Shown here in pieces: positions 31,513 to 42,539 of a stretch of 64,000 bases of DNA. The stretch's first letter is position 1. Each line of letters opens with the position of its first letter. This stretch comes from Dryomyza anilis. Lineage: Eukaryota > Arthropoda > Insecta > Diptera > Dryomyzidae. Below the pieces are notes generated by a model. It saw only the letters and a program-made list of their open reading frames with translations. It had not been told where the DNA came from and did not search any database. The stretch spans positions 60,892,131-60,956,130 of the forward strand of contig OX638131.1 of NCBI GenBank assembly GCA_951804985.1. Reading direction: 5' to 3'. The position numbers and the translations under genes were made by a program.

Positions 31513-31600
31513 TGGGGCTTTATTTCGTAATGAAATAAGACCCCAAACTGAAAAACGAAATAAAACTGCATTATTGGGGTCTTATTTCGTAACGAAATAA
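31513..31600. repeat. pair of near-palindromes
   Basis: GGGGCTTTATTTCGTAATGA with its mirror half GAAATAAGACCCC forms a near-perfect hairpin, and a variant (GGGGTCTTATTTCGTAACGA) recurs about 50 bp later. Confidence 0.7.
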
Positions 31601-31601
31601 A

Positions 31602-32487
31602 GATCTGTGTCCAGATATTAGTTTTTGCAAAAAATCAAAAAGAAATTTGTGTTACCAAAAAAGTGTGCGAAAGAGTAATTTATCACAATTCTCTAAGTTC
31701 TCTCAAAAAAACATTTAAATATTAGATCGCAATATGTTTGTTGTCAAAATTTCGAAAAAATGTTTTAAACTTTATCTTACTGAAATTTCTCGGAATATTT
31801 TTTAAAATTTGTTTATCAAATATTTGATTAAAATGGAGGGAAGTGCACGCAGAGATATACAATTTCATACATATATAATGTAGTGGTGCTAGATGCAAAA
31901 TCGAACAAAATTCTTAGCATCTGATGTATGCATTATGGGAAAACATGATGGGGAAAATTGCACTACGTAATCGCGGTAGCTCAGTGGTTAGTGCGTTGGA
32001 CTGCGAGCCGAAAGGTCCCCGGTTCAAGCCTCGACTGGGGCTAACAACATCTTTTCATAGAAACATTTTTCTATACCGCGCTACCTCTCGTCAGTAAATT
32101 TCAAACCTCCGAGAGTAAAAACATTGCGTATGACAAGATCTCACCCGCCGTTCGGATTAGGCAATAAACTGTAGGTCCCACCACTTTGAGTACAAATATA
32201 ACACGCACAGCTCAAAATGGTTATTATTATTATAATCTCCTGGTGTGTATCTGATTCGGCAGGCTTTAATGGGTTAAAAAAATCAAATATACATCCGTCG
32301 CCAACGAATGCTTCTAAGCGACTGAACTGAAATTTTTGAAAATTTGACATGAAAAAATGCGACACCCTACAGCTACTCTTTATCAAAATTAAATTTATAA
32401 TATTGTATGGACGTTGCTGTAGTTGTAATATGTATTGAACATTTTATTTTAATTAATGGCAGATTTGGAACTATTTTTCGTAACGAA
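31602..32487 (+). repeat. repeat A, left copy (SINE inserted)
   Basis: It matches the reverse complement of 45,630-46,233 over its whole length once the SINE at 31,972-32,233 is removed. Homology runs from the CAGATATTAG/GGTCCATATAA region to CGTTACGAAGATGA. A similar frame (FQKFQFSR-x-EAFV, CIFDFFN-x-LKPAESDTHQ) is open in both copies, but I cannot assign a family. Confidence 0.85.
31972..32233 (+). mobile_element. tRNA-derived SINE, copy 1
   Basis: The tRNA-like head (GGTAGCTCAGTGGTTAGTGC as A box, GGTTCAAGCCT as B box) is followed by the shared body (CTATACCGCGCTACCTCTCG, CACCCGCCGTTCGGATT, CAATAAACTGTAGGTCCCAC) and a (TTA)n tail. The copy lacks about 50-70 bp of the body just before the tail. 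The homologous repeat A at 45,630 is uninterrupted at the same point, which defines both ends (AAT at each side). Confidence 0.9.
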
Positions 32488-32647
32488 GATGAAGTTTACC
32501 ATAAACTAGTTTAAACCAAATACATTTTTTGTATATAACATGTACTCTCTAACAAAAAATGATAGCTGTTCACTAGTTTATAGTTGGCGGAAGATTATCT
32601 ACTATAATAATAGTAAATTCCCGTCACAATGAAATACAAAACCAGAT

Positions 32648-33266
32648 GGGAAGGTTAGATCACTTGGTAAATTTTGAATTAGGGTTAGTTATAGTCGGTC
32701 TAAGCCGACTATAAATACCCTACACATATGTGATAATGTGTGCGGTGACCACTTAAAAAGGTGCATAGGTCACCAGGGATTACAAATCCGGAAAATACCT
32801 ATAAACTTGAAATCGATGAAGAATTTCCTTTCATTTGATACCCATATGAACAAATGGCTAGGTATACTGAATTTAATTTTTTTTTTTTTGAGAACACACG
32901 TCAGTTCCCGAGAAAACATCATTTTCATATATTCCGTAGATGTAAATTTTATGAGGTATTTGAACATAAGTGGTCGGTTCGCAGGTCACAATAGTCCGAT
33001 CATCCCAATTTTCTTGTTGGTACAGCGTAGATATATAAGCAATCTAAATTAGAAGTTTCAATGATCTAGCTCTTCTAATTTTTTGTAATCGTGATTTCAA
33101 CAGACAGAAAGACGGACAAAAAGACGAACATCTCTAAGTCGACTCAGGAGGTTATGCTGATCAAAAATATATATACTTTTCCATACCGGAGATGCTTCCT
33201 TCTGGGTGTTACAAACGGCGTATCAAACTGAATATACCCTTTCACTCTTAGTGTAGGGTATAAAAA
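32648..33266 (-). mobile_element. DINE-1/mini-me element
   Basis: In reverse it shows the family opening (TATACCCTACACTAAGAGTG), the core with degraded GTCY repeats, and the terminal hairpin (TAGTCGGTCTAAGCCGACTA) with the GATCTAACCTTCCC end. Confidence 0.85.
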
Positions 33267-33562
33267 TTACTTTAAAAGCGCGTAAATTCTTAAAAAGCCT
33301 TATTTCTCGCTATAAAATAGTCATTCATTAGGTATTTACTTGCTCCTAAAATAAATTTCATCACTCACAATTTTCAGTCATGAGTAAAAACATAAATGGA
33401 ATTCTATATCAATTTTCATAGCCATTATTACCTTGATAACCGACACTTATAGTGTCACTAGCCGCTTCAACAGACAGATCAGGTGATTTGAAAAACAATA
33501 TAATTGAATCATGTGAGCTGAATTGAATCTGGATTTTAACTGTGGAAAGTTGCACTACTCTA

Positions 33563-33770
33563 CCCTAGTGAAAATTTGCCTGATGCGCCATCAGGAAATG
33601 GTCAGGTTTTTATCAGGTAAGCCCTATTAGAGCAAACATGGTCATTGCCTTGTCATGCCCTGATCATGTTCAGCTTACCAGGGTTTACATTATCTAAACA
33701 TTAAGTGGTCCCGGCCATAGCTACATTAATTGTACCTCATAAGGAAATTCTCATTGGGTAATGGCTTATT
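33563..33770 (+). repeat. left TIR with internal palindrome
   Basis: It begins CCCTAGTGAAAATTTGCC after a TA. A perfect palindrome CCTGATG-CGC-CATCAGG lies at 33,579-33,595. Similarity to the right TIR continues for about 200 bp at roughly three bases in four. Confidence 0.8.
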
Positions 33771-33780
33771 AAAATATTTG

Positions 33781-34670
33781 TAGAGTAACAATAAACATCG
33801 GCAGCATATTGCAACAACTTTATAATAAATTATATTAAAAAAATGTGAATTTATACATTTGTTTCAACTGACAATAAGAATGGCTGTATACAATTTACTG
33901 TTTCCACTGGTAAATTCAAAAAATATTTGAGTATAAATATAATATAACACGCACAGCTCAAATGGTGAGAAAGCTCAGCACATAATTTTATAAATGCAAC
34001 GAATCGAAAAATTTGTCGATTTATTTTGTTATTTTATAAATAAACGATAAATCTTACAGCTTAAAAAAAATAATGCAATTAAAACCATTCGATTTTTGAT
34101 ATAAACAATTATTGCCACGTTTAGTTGTTTATTTTCGAATGGTATATACATAGGTTAATCGTGGTCTTCTGCTACCTCTTGACGCTTGTCTTGGTCACCT
34201 GCAGCTGCAGTTTTCCATAAACGACATCTACGCGGGATCCTTGTGCACCAAAGCAACTTGTGTTGTTGCGGATCACTGCAGCAACTCGCTAAGGCAGCTC
34301 GTGAGACAATGCAGTAAGAGACAGTGACCTTGTCGTCAATAAACTAAAAATATTTATTTAAAATGATGGTCATTAATTACAACAAAAAAAAAAAAACACA
34401 ATTTTCAGCAAATTAAAAAAATATATTTTTGTTTGTTTACATCATGATATGTTACTTCTGTCATTTTCAGTAGATCGCAGTGTTGAATACTTTTTCACTA
34501 TTTATAATACTTTTTAAATTTACAGTTCGTACTAAATACTTTCTTTCATTTTTTGTATAAATGTACGTTTTGTTATGTCCACGTTTAGTTGTCCACGTGG
34601 ACATAAAAGTTTACATACACAAAAGTTTACATATTTAAAATTGTAATATTTCTATTTTTTATAACTCTAT
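33781..34670. other. non-coding sequence between the left TIR and the LINE
   Basis: It is mostly AT-rich. A GC-richer block at 34,160-34,320 (CACCTGCAGCTGCAGTTTTCC, GTTGCGGATCACTGCAGC) may be old coding or retroelement sequence, but no frame longer than about 60 codons or known motif was found. Confidence 0.4.
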
Positions 34671-34747
34671 TTTTTTGTAAGATAAAATAGAGCCACAGCA
34701 CTCAGACAGGGTTATATCCATTGTGCTGTGACCCAGTTTTCTGGTTT

Positions 34748-35520
34748 TTAATGATACTTCTTAGATTCATTATTGAATCTAAGAAGGCTATTGTGTGATA
34801 AAGAGTGAAGCTGATCCACTCTCATCACGTCTGTGTCAAAGATTTGCCTTCTAATTCTAGAAAATGCTGGACAGTCACAGAGATAGTGCTCTGTGGTGCC
34901 AGTGTCTTCGTAGCAGGCAGAACATAAGGCGCTTTCGGCCAGGCCGATTGCGTTCATGTGTTTTTCACATGCGCTGTGTCCCGTTAGAAGTCCCGTCAGT
35001 TTTCTGCACTCCTTTCTACTTAAGGAAAGTAGAAACGAGGCCGATCTTTTGATTATCGTCGGTGTCATGAGCTTGGAGAATCTATCTTTCGTCTCATTCA
35101 GCCATCTGCTCATGTGTGCAGATGCGACCCAAGAGGTGATGGCGAATTTTCCCGTAGATGCAGGTAGTCCAAGCACAGGTTCTGTTCCAAATGGATTATC
35201 CTCAGATCCAGCACGTACTAGTTCGTCAGATGTTTCATTACCCGAAACTCCTTTATGGCCCGGCACCCAAATCAGTTTCAGTGTATTGTATTTACCAACA
35301 CAATTGAGACGTGATCTGCATTGACGTACAATTTTAGACGGTTGTTCAAAGCCATAAGAGCAACCTGACTACCGCTGCAAACTGATATAGCTCTGTTTTG
35401 CCATCTATTATCCGCAATGTAGTCCATAGTCATAAGTATAGCATAAACTTCGGCTTGAAATACCGAGGCATTGTCGCCTAAGGCGAAGTGAAGTCTGCGG
35501 TCATCCGGTTCCACAAACAC
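34748..35520 (-). pseudogene. LOA-type LINE RNase H and C-terminal segment
   Basis: Frame 35,278-35,520 holds the start of RNase H after the TDGS Asp (FVEPDDRRLHFALGDNA, EVYAIL). Frame 34,748-35,266 covers GNETSDELVRAG, the Asp-bearing end, and the CSACYEDTGTTEHYLCDC segment. A deletion near 35,340 removes the stretch between SDSQ and the C-terminal half. SDSQ reads SGSQ here, so the second catalytic Asp is lost. Confidence 0.8.
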
Positions 35521-35529
35521 TCCAGATCC

Positions 35530-37050
35530 CTGATCGGTTCTGGAGCCGTCTGTGAATATGCGATGTGACCCTTTACCTGGTCTTGAATGTCAGGTTGGCA
35601 TACCTCAAAATTTCGTCTTGGTAATATTTCTGTTATCATTACATAAGACGTATCTCCAGTAGACAGGTGTCTAATGGAGTGTCAAGTGCAATGTCAGAGA
35701 TATTCCAGGGAACATTAAACAAGAAACCACCTTGTTTTAGTCTCCAGCAGCCTTTCATGGCTTCGCCTCTGATGAAGATGTCAAGTGGTGGTAGGTTTAA
35801 GATTGCATTCAGTGCTGGACCAGGTGTAGTGGGAAAGGCACCCGTAACACCCAGACACACGGTTCTCTGAATCTTGACAAGACTAGTTGTCACGCACTTT
35901 GCGACCGCTTGTTCCACCAGACTACCGATGCATATGATATCATCGGTCTTATCATTGCCGTTTTAATCCATAAATTTTGCTCGGCGATAGTCCCCATGTC
36001 TTCCCAAAAATTCCTCTGCATTGCCAGAAGCCATTCAATGCTCTCGAAATTTTATTTTCAACATGTTTTGTCCAACGAAGTTTACTATATTGAATTAAGC
36101 CCAGATATTTTACTTCGTTAGACATAGTGCCACCCTTAAGTACTCGTAGAGATAATCCTGTCATTATTCTTTTCCTAGTGAAAAGAACAATTCCTGTTTT
36201 GTGAAGGTTGACGGAAAGTCCGTTTGCAGTACACCAGCTGTCAATTCGGTTCAATGAGTTTTGTGTTTTAACACAGACCTCATTGAGAGAAAAGCATGTG
36301 GCAAGATTGGCAAAATCGTCTGCATAGGCCTGGGAATAGACACCTGGTCCATCAAGATCGTTGAGCAGAGAGTCCTTGAGGACAACCTCTATTCACCCCT
36401 GCCATAATATACTGACCGCACTCCGCCTCAGAGGTGATGATCTTAAACATTAGCATTGACCTTAGCCATTTGACCAATGTTTCATCTATTCCTTGACTTG
36501 TAGCTGCATCACACATTCCATCAAAAGTCGCAGTATCAAAAGCAATCTCGATGTCAACAAATATGCCCATGACGTACATTTTCCTCTGAAAAGTATGCTA
36601 GATCAGGCCAACCAGATGTTGCAATGCTGTTTCACAGGATTTTCCACGTAGGTAGGCATGTTGTCTTGATGATAGTGGGTACCTTGACAACGATGTTTTT
36701 CTGATGTGCAACTCAACTAGTCTTTCTTGACGCTTTAGTATGAAGGAAATCATACTAATTGGTCTAAAGCTCTCGGCTATGGAATAGTCTTCTCTTCCAA
36801 CTTTAGGAAGGCTACTTTAAATAAACGCCAGGATGTTGGAATGAATGCTCATGCGAGACTAGCTCTAAAGATCTTATGTAGGCATGGTAGCAATTGGGTT
36901 ATACCTTCCTATAGCATGACTGGGTAGATGCCATCCGGTCCAGGTGACTTGAATCCATCAAAAGAGGCCACTGCGTATTGGATAGCTTCATCGTACACTT
37001 CATGTCAAGTTCATGTCTGAAGCGTGCCCAGTTCGTTTTTCTAGGGCTTC
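35530..37050 (-). pseudogene. LOA-type LINE reverse transcriptase, heavily broken
   Basis: Fragments in several frames show GPDGIYPVM near 36,910, FVDIEIAFDTATFDG at about 36,530-36,560 (palm Asp), a GCPQG turn near 36,370, AYADDFANL at about 36,303-36,332 (catalytic pair), and LSVNLHKTG near 36,200. The thumb continues to QRTVCLGVTGAFPTTP near 35,850. No continuous frame remains. Confidence 0.8.
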
Positions 37051-37056
37051 TTACCG

Positions 37057-38340
37057 TCATAGAGGGCAGCATCTCTCGGTATACCTGTGGTCCGATAAAG
37101 AATCTTCTTTAAGAACCTTCCAGTTTAAAATTGACTCTCTCAGTCTACATTTAGACAAAGTTAGGTCAATCACTCCCTGTCTTCTTGCAGTCATAAACGT
37201 GGGTTTATTAACAGTGTTGTGAATGTTCAGATTGGAGGTCATGATAAAGTCAAGGATTCTGGTACCTCGTGCGTTGCATTTACTGCTGCCCCACAGAGTG
37301 TGTTGAGCATTAGCGTCACAGCAAAGAATAAGGCCAGTCTCCTTAAGTTCACAGTACTCTATGAGCTCAACAATTGCCTTTGGCGGAGGAGGCAGTAGTA
37401 AGTCATAGGGTAAGTAGACTGAGGCGACAATCAAATGTTTCCATCCACTATCGCTTTCATAGCTCCCTTTGGCTGCCACCAGGTCTTGCCCACAGAATTG
37501 GGTTAACTTGGTGACAGCAAAGTGGTTCGATACTATAAGACAGCTTCTAGGCCTTTCGGCTTGCTCATCGTATAGTATGGTTTCTAAGCCAACAACCAGG
37601 GTTGAGCCCTCCTTGTCCTCCGGACCTCGCTCTGGTTTATGGCTATAGATTTTTCCATCCGTTCGTTTCGATGCCCTGGTTCTGAGCACGTAGACAGGCA
37701 AGCACTTCCGCTGTTTTCCTGATAGGACCAGGTATCCAGCATATTGCTCGCCTGCGTTTGGGTTCGTCTCCGCTGAAAACAGCGAAGCGCAGTTCATCAG
37801 GCAGTTCATCCGCAGCCGATCCGGAACATGAAGTGCCAATGCTCTTGTAGCAATATCACTGGAATCTGTCGAGTTATGGGAGTTACGGGGTTTCGCAGTA
37901 GCAGTGAAGGTATTAAACTTATTGCCATTGCGTTTCTCAGGTGCATTGGCAGCCACCACAGCAGCAGCGGATGGTCCGACTTCAGTAGGAGTAACCTCCA
38001 CCGATCTATCGCGTTTTGCTGTGATAGCTGCGGAAGAGAAAGCTCCAGCGTCGTCTGTAGCCTTTTCAGCCTCTTTGCGATCTTTCGCTTTTTTCTTCTT
38101 TCTCCTACTCACCTGGGCATCGGACAACCTGACCTCTGTATTCAGAGATCCGAGTCCGATGTCCAATGGAAGTTTAGCTTCCAGTTGGGAGTCGGTCTCT
38201 CTAGGAATAGATGCTAGCAATATTTTCCTTCGATCGACCCATGTTTCCAAATACGTGACAGAAAGGTGCCCTGTGAGGAAACAACACCGTTGAGCAACCA
38301 TACAGTGGAGGATTAGTCGTAGGCATAGCCAAACCGACAC
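37057..38340 (-). pseudogene. LOA-type LINE: ORF1-like region and AP endonuclease in one frame
   Basis: A 427-residue frame. The first 40 or so residues overlap the 5' UTR and may not be translated. Then follow a basic stretch (SRRKKKKAKDRKEAEKA), Ala- and Ser/Thr-rich sequence, and the endonuclease (HLIVASVYLPYD, CCDANAQHTLWGSS, NIHNTVNKPTF, VIDLTLS, SDHRY). The Asn/Asp/His pattern of AP-like endonucleases is kept. The usual zinc knuckles of a LINE ORF1 are not seen, so ORF1 is partial. Confidence 0.75.
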
Positions 38341-38760
38341 TTTCCTCTACTGGTACGGAAACGACTGCGTTGTGGTTATCCTCCTCTAGATTCCTAGCTG
38401 TCTCATAAATTTAGGAGATGGAGGGGCACGATGAACCCCCTCCTACGGGAGCAGAAAGGTTCATCGTACCAGGGTAGGTTGCGTGGATTGAGGCCTCCAG
38501 AATCCTTGCCACAGCCGCCGAAGCGGGTGGATTGCCACTTTTGTGGGTACCACCTGGAGTAGTTAAATCTTTAGAGTCTGCCACCCCACGAAAAGATTTT
38601 GGTAGTATTTAGTTCATTACTCATCACAAGCCTGTCTGACAAGGGTGACCCTACCAGAAACTTTAAAGAGTTTCCGTCAGCTTAGCCTTATTGAGTCATT
38701 GTAACTTAAGCCCCCACACCACATCAAGGTAATAACCACGTGCTATAAGTTAATTATTAA

Positions 38761-39110
38761 AATTCTGTGTATTTGTTAAATGATTAAAAAAATGTTGGTT
38801 AAAATTTTACATATTAAACTCTGACACCCTAAACAATAAACGAAATAATGTCGTCTTTTAAGAAAGTATCAGATTTTTGACAAATAAATATTAGAGAAAA
38901 TTGTCGAAAAAGCTGATACTTTAGAGTTGACATTTTTCCGTTATTGGTTATGCTGTAAATGAATTTAAAGAATCAATAAAATGCAAATGCACGCGAAATG
39001 TTAAATTACAATAGTTATTAAAAAGTACCTTAAATGTCTGTAATAGTAGTACTCAAAGTACTTTCTCAAACTACAGGAAACCCTGTCTGGTTTACAGAAA
39101 ACAGCTGTTT
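38761..39110. other. AT-rich sequence without a recognisable gene
   Basis: It separates the LINE 5' end from the ABCF3-like fragment. No frame or terminal repeat was recognised. Confidence 0.4.
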
Positions 39111-39189
39111 TTGACACTTCGTCAAAATAATTGCATTTATTGTTGTGAAAACCTGTGCTGCGCATACAAAAATTATGTGCGCTTTGCGG

Positions 39190-39880
39190 TAGCGTTTATA
39201 ATATCTTTGACGCAGTTGGAACCATACTGCAGAGCATCAGTACCGAAAAGTCCGAGGAAGCTGTTGGAGATGTGCAGAGCATATGTGTGGTCCACAAGGA
39301 TGGCGACAATGTAAGTAGAAAATATATATAAATAACTTTGTTGAAACACTTCCGCCGAAGATAGTCGACAGCAACAAACTGGAGAAGTCCGAGACTAAGC
39401 AGCAGCATAAGCTGGAGAATCGTCAGGACATTGGAAAGGGTCCCGGTTAAGCAGCAGAGCGGCATCGCATCGCAGGCGATGACCAAAAAGATCTCAAAAA
39501 TAGAAACGAGAGCACCAATCGTTCGTTGGCATTAAAACTGAAAACTTTGATTTGGCGACAATTAGGTCACATACGATTTAAACTATTAAAAGAGTTTAAA
39601 ATATAGATTTTTATTTTGTAGTGTTCTTGCAAAATGCCAACGAGTTGTTCTCCTTCGGACGTCGCTATGGACTGGTCGGTCGCAATGGTCTGGGCAAACC
39701 GACGCACGTTGAACATTGGCGATGACGCCACAGCCGTGGACAGTGTGTTGGAGTATGACTTTGAATATGCATAGATGCTAAACATTGAGGCCGATAATGC
39801 GGTGACGCGCGCCTCTTTGATTCGGTTTCGATCCGAAGAAGCATCAGCGTCCCACGAGAAGCGCAAGGCACAGCGTTGCG
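39190..39880 (+). pseudogene. ABCF3-like gene fragment with introns retained
   Basis: Part one (to 39,310) encodes IFDAVGTILQSIS and KSEEAVGD, like the N-terminal PWI-like part of ABCF3, and ends at a GTAAGT donor. Part two (about 39,350-39,480) reads KIVDSNKLEKSETKQQHKLE, like the charged linker. After an acceptor TTATTTTGTAG at 39,621, part three encodes GRRYGLVGRNGLGKPT: the Walker A of the first ATPase with KTT changed to KPT. Then come DDATAVDSVLEYDFE and IEADNAVTRAS. Stops and shifts break it, and the ATPase core after that is missing. ABCF3 proteins act in translation-related ATP hydrolysis. Retained introns argue for a DNA-level copy. Confidence 0.65.
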
Positions 39881-40338
39881 AATACGAGGCGCAAATGGCG
39901 CATCGCTTGAACAGCAGGAGTGCTAGAACATCAGCAGCGACTGCTCAACACGAAGACCGTAAATTTTCAGCGGCAAATACATGTGAAACGGTAGCAACCG
40001 CCCAAAAATGATTTGGCAGCTGCTATTTCGGATCGAAACCGATACCCTTCAATATCAAATACACTCTATTACATTAAATACTGCATTTTATTTCATATGG
40101 TATTTGTAGGGTTTTAATAATGAAAACACTTTTATGCTCGGGCTTTGACAAGCAATTGTGGGGTAAATAATGAAAGAGGATAAGGACTGCGTCGAATAAA
40201 ATTGTCCGTTACATATCTTCCCATAATGTGCTATTGCAAGATTCAAATTAAAAAAATTTGATCATAGTAGCTCTGAATTAAATGGCAGAAAATAATTTGT
40301 GTCAGTTATAGTCAATACAAAATTTATTTAACGCGAAA

Positions 40339-41600
40339 ATGGCAAACGAAGTGGAAGTGCGAGAAAATATAATTAAAATTGTTCAAAAACCACCTAGTTG
40401 GTCTTTTAAAAAAATTGCCAAGAAGGTAGGGGCTAACCCTAAGACCATTTCTCGCGTTATCAACCGCTGAAGACTGAGTATTGATCGGAAGAAAGGTTCT
40501 GGTAAAAAAAAGGCCCACATGATCGTGAAAAGTGGAAGGTTGTGAATATTTTAAAGAAAGATCCAAGCATATCCGGAAGGAAATTGGCGAGAAAGGCGGA
40601 TTGCTCAGAATCTTTCGTGCGCAGGACTAAGAAAGAAGCTGGGCTGAAGACGTACAAGGTCCAAAAAGTTCCGGATAGAAATGCCGTCAAGAATGAAACC
40701 GAAAAACAACGAGCTAAAAAGCTGAACCAAGATTTTTGTTTTAGCGGACTTTTCTCAGCTACCTGGGCAGGAATTTTATACAGACGATTCTCGAGGAAAT
40801 GTCGCTGAAAAATTCAATTAAAAAAAAATGACAAAATTCCCAAAGAAATTCCTTGTTTGGCAGGCAATTTGCAGTTGTGGAAAAAGGAGCAGCTCATTCG
40901 TGACATCGGGTACAATTAATAGCGAAATATATGTGAAGGAATGCTTCCAAAGAGATTCCTTCCATTTTTACGCCAACATGAAGTGTCCACATTCGCTTCA
41001 TGTCACTACATCAAAACGGCCTTAGAGTGGATCGAACAAAATGCAGTTATTTTGGTGCCTAGAGAAGCCAATCCGCGGTAGCTCAGCAGCGGTAGCTCAG
41101 TGGTTAGTGCGTTGGACTGCGAGCCGAAAGGTCCCCGGTTCAAGACTGGACTGGGGCTAACAACATCTTTTCATAGAAACATTTTCTATACCGCGCTACC
41201 TATCGTCAGTAAATGGCAAACCTACGAGAGTAAAACCATTGCCTATGAAAAAGCTCTCACCCGCCGTTCGGATTCGGCAATAAACTGTAGGTCCCACCAC
41301 TTTGAGTACAAATATAACACGCACAGCTCAAAATGGTGAGAGAGCTCGGCCGAAGTTCTATACAGGACTGTAGCGCCAAACTATTATTATTATTATTATA
41401 GAGAAGCCAATCCACCAAACTGTTTAGAACTCAGGCCGATTGAGAGATACTGGGCTTTAGTAAAAAGGGAGATGAAGACAACAAAAAAAGTGGCCAAAGA
41501 CGTTCAAGACTTTAAAAGAAAGCAGCTGTGAGGATGTCGGACACTACCATTACAACATTAATGGAAGGGGTTCCGGAAAAATTAAAACTTTTTATTAAAA
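40339..41600 (+). pseudogene. Tc1-family transposase, broken
   Basis: The frame at 40,339 starts MANEVEVRENIIKIVQK with a helix-turn-helix (FKKIAKKVGANPKTISRVI) and stops. The next frame (40,542-40,808) holds the second DNA-binding helix set (SISGRKLARKADCSESFVRR). The 40,828-41,025 frame has KFPKKFLVWQAICSCG and the region before the second Asp. After the SINE, NCLELRPIERYWALVKREM gives the end of the catalytic core. The first catalytic Asp segment around 40,760 is garbled. The enzyme would cut and paste the element at TA sites. Confidence 0.85.
41075..41398 (+). mobile_element. tRNA-derived SINE, copy 2, with 15-bp target duplication
   Basis: A full-length member: tRNA-like head, body, CTCGGCCGAAGTTCTATACA segment and (TTA)n tail. 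TAGAGAAGCCAATCC flanks it at 41,060-41,074 and 41,399-41,413. The first 14 bases of the head are doubled (GCGGTAGCTCAGCA then GCGGTAGCTCAGTGG). It inserted into the transposase gene. Confidence 0.95.
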
Positions 41601-42180
41601 AATATTAATTTCTGGTATTTTATATATATTTTTTTTAAATCTAACAATAATTTGCAAAATAAAATATTTTATTCTAGAAAAATTCGATTACTAGATTTCT
41701 AGATTTTTTCATTTTTGTAGCGGACAATTTTATTCGACGCAGTTCTTATTACCCGATCTGTACATTATCATGGCCTGAGGTGAGTACATGATCGGGACAC
41801 TGCGTTACAAGGGCATCGTGCGCCTGATATGAGATAAAAATGAAAGCATTGTACTCTTCATTAAGCTTAATAGGACTTGCTTCGGATAGTTTGGCAACTG
41901 TCAACGCATTTAAATACGGAACATTTTCTATTTTATCTACTTTGAAAACTTTAATGTTACATGTAGAAAAAGTGAAAGCATGTATCATTTATTTTATTGA
42001 ATTGAAACAAATGCTCAAATCCCTCATTTATTACATCATTTCTTATGTTAATTTTTACTGTAAACATATTTAAATTAATGCACTTTATAAAAATAGTTCC
42101 TGTTATTTTTAATATAAAGCCCTGCAACTAATAAAATTACCATTAACATGATAATGTTTACTATCATTTAAAAACATTGG

Positions 42181-42316
42181 CTCATATTCATAGACAATTT
42201 AAAGTCAACTTTAAAATTAAAGTCGACTTAATTGACAATTTTCACAAATAATAAAATTTCAAAATGCTGATTTTAATTTTAAAGTCGACTTTAAATTGTT
42301 TATGAATATGTGTTAT
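42181..42316. repeat. foldback MITE with about 45-bp arms
   Basis: CTCATATTCATAGACAATTT and the following AAAGTCAACTTTAAAATTAA are mirrored at 42,272-42,316 by TTTTAAAGTCGACTTTAAAT followed by TGTTTATGAATATG. The loop is about 45 bp. No coding potential. Confidence 0.8.
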
Positions 42317-42539
42317 TAGTTTTACATTTGGAAAATTAAAAATTAGTTTTTAAAATTAAGATAAGAAATAAAATGGTATGGATCATTATATGTGCATATT
42401 GTGGAAAATTACCGTGAAATTAAAATCATTCATAAAAATATGTTCATAATAATGGTGAAATATTTCTGAAAGGCTCCTGTTTAATAAAAAAAATATTTAG
42501 TGTTTTGTTTATTTAATCCAGATCATTGCCCTATGAATA

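Larger units (their letters stand above)
34670..38760 (-). mobile_element. LOA-type LINE, almost full length but decayed
   Basis: On the minus strand the order is 5' UTR (38,760 to about 38,300), an ORF1-like Ala/Lys-rich region, AP endonuclease, RT, RNase H, a C-terminal Cys/His segment and a 3' UTR with AAAAAAATAGAGTTATAA-type repeats. The RNase H part is the same family as the two arms at 7.3-8.5 and 10.9-12.1 kb. Many stops and shifts lie in the RT. Confidence 0.85.
40183..41746 (+). mobile_element. Tc1-type transposon with a SINE inside
   Basis: Terminal inverted repeats of about 30 bp (AGGACTGCGTCGAATAAAAT at the left and its reverse complement with two differences at the right) are each flanked by TA (40,181-40,182 and 41,747-41,748). 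The interior encodes a broken Tc1-family transposase. Removing the SINE leaves about 1.2 kb. Confidence 0.9.

Noticed and set aside
41075..41150. Functional tRNA genes at the SINE heads
   Set aside because: The heads share a common non-tRNA body and tail and occur in five copies with SINE hallmarks. Acceptor stems are incomplete.
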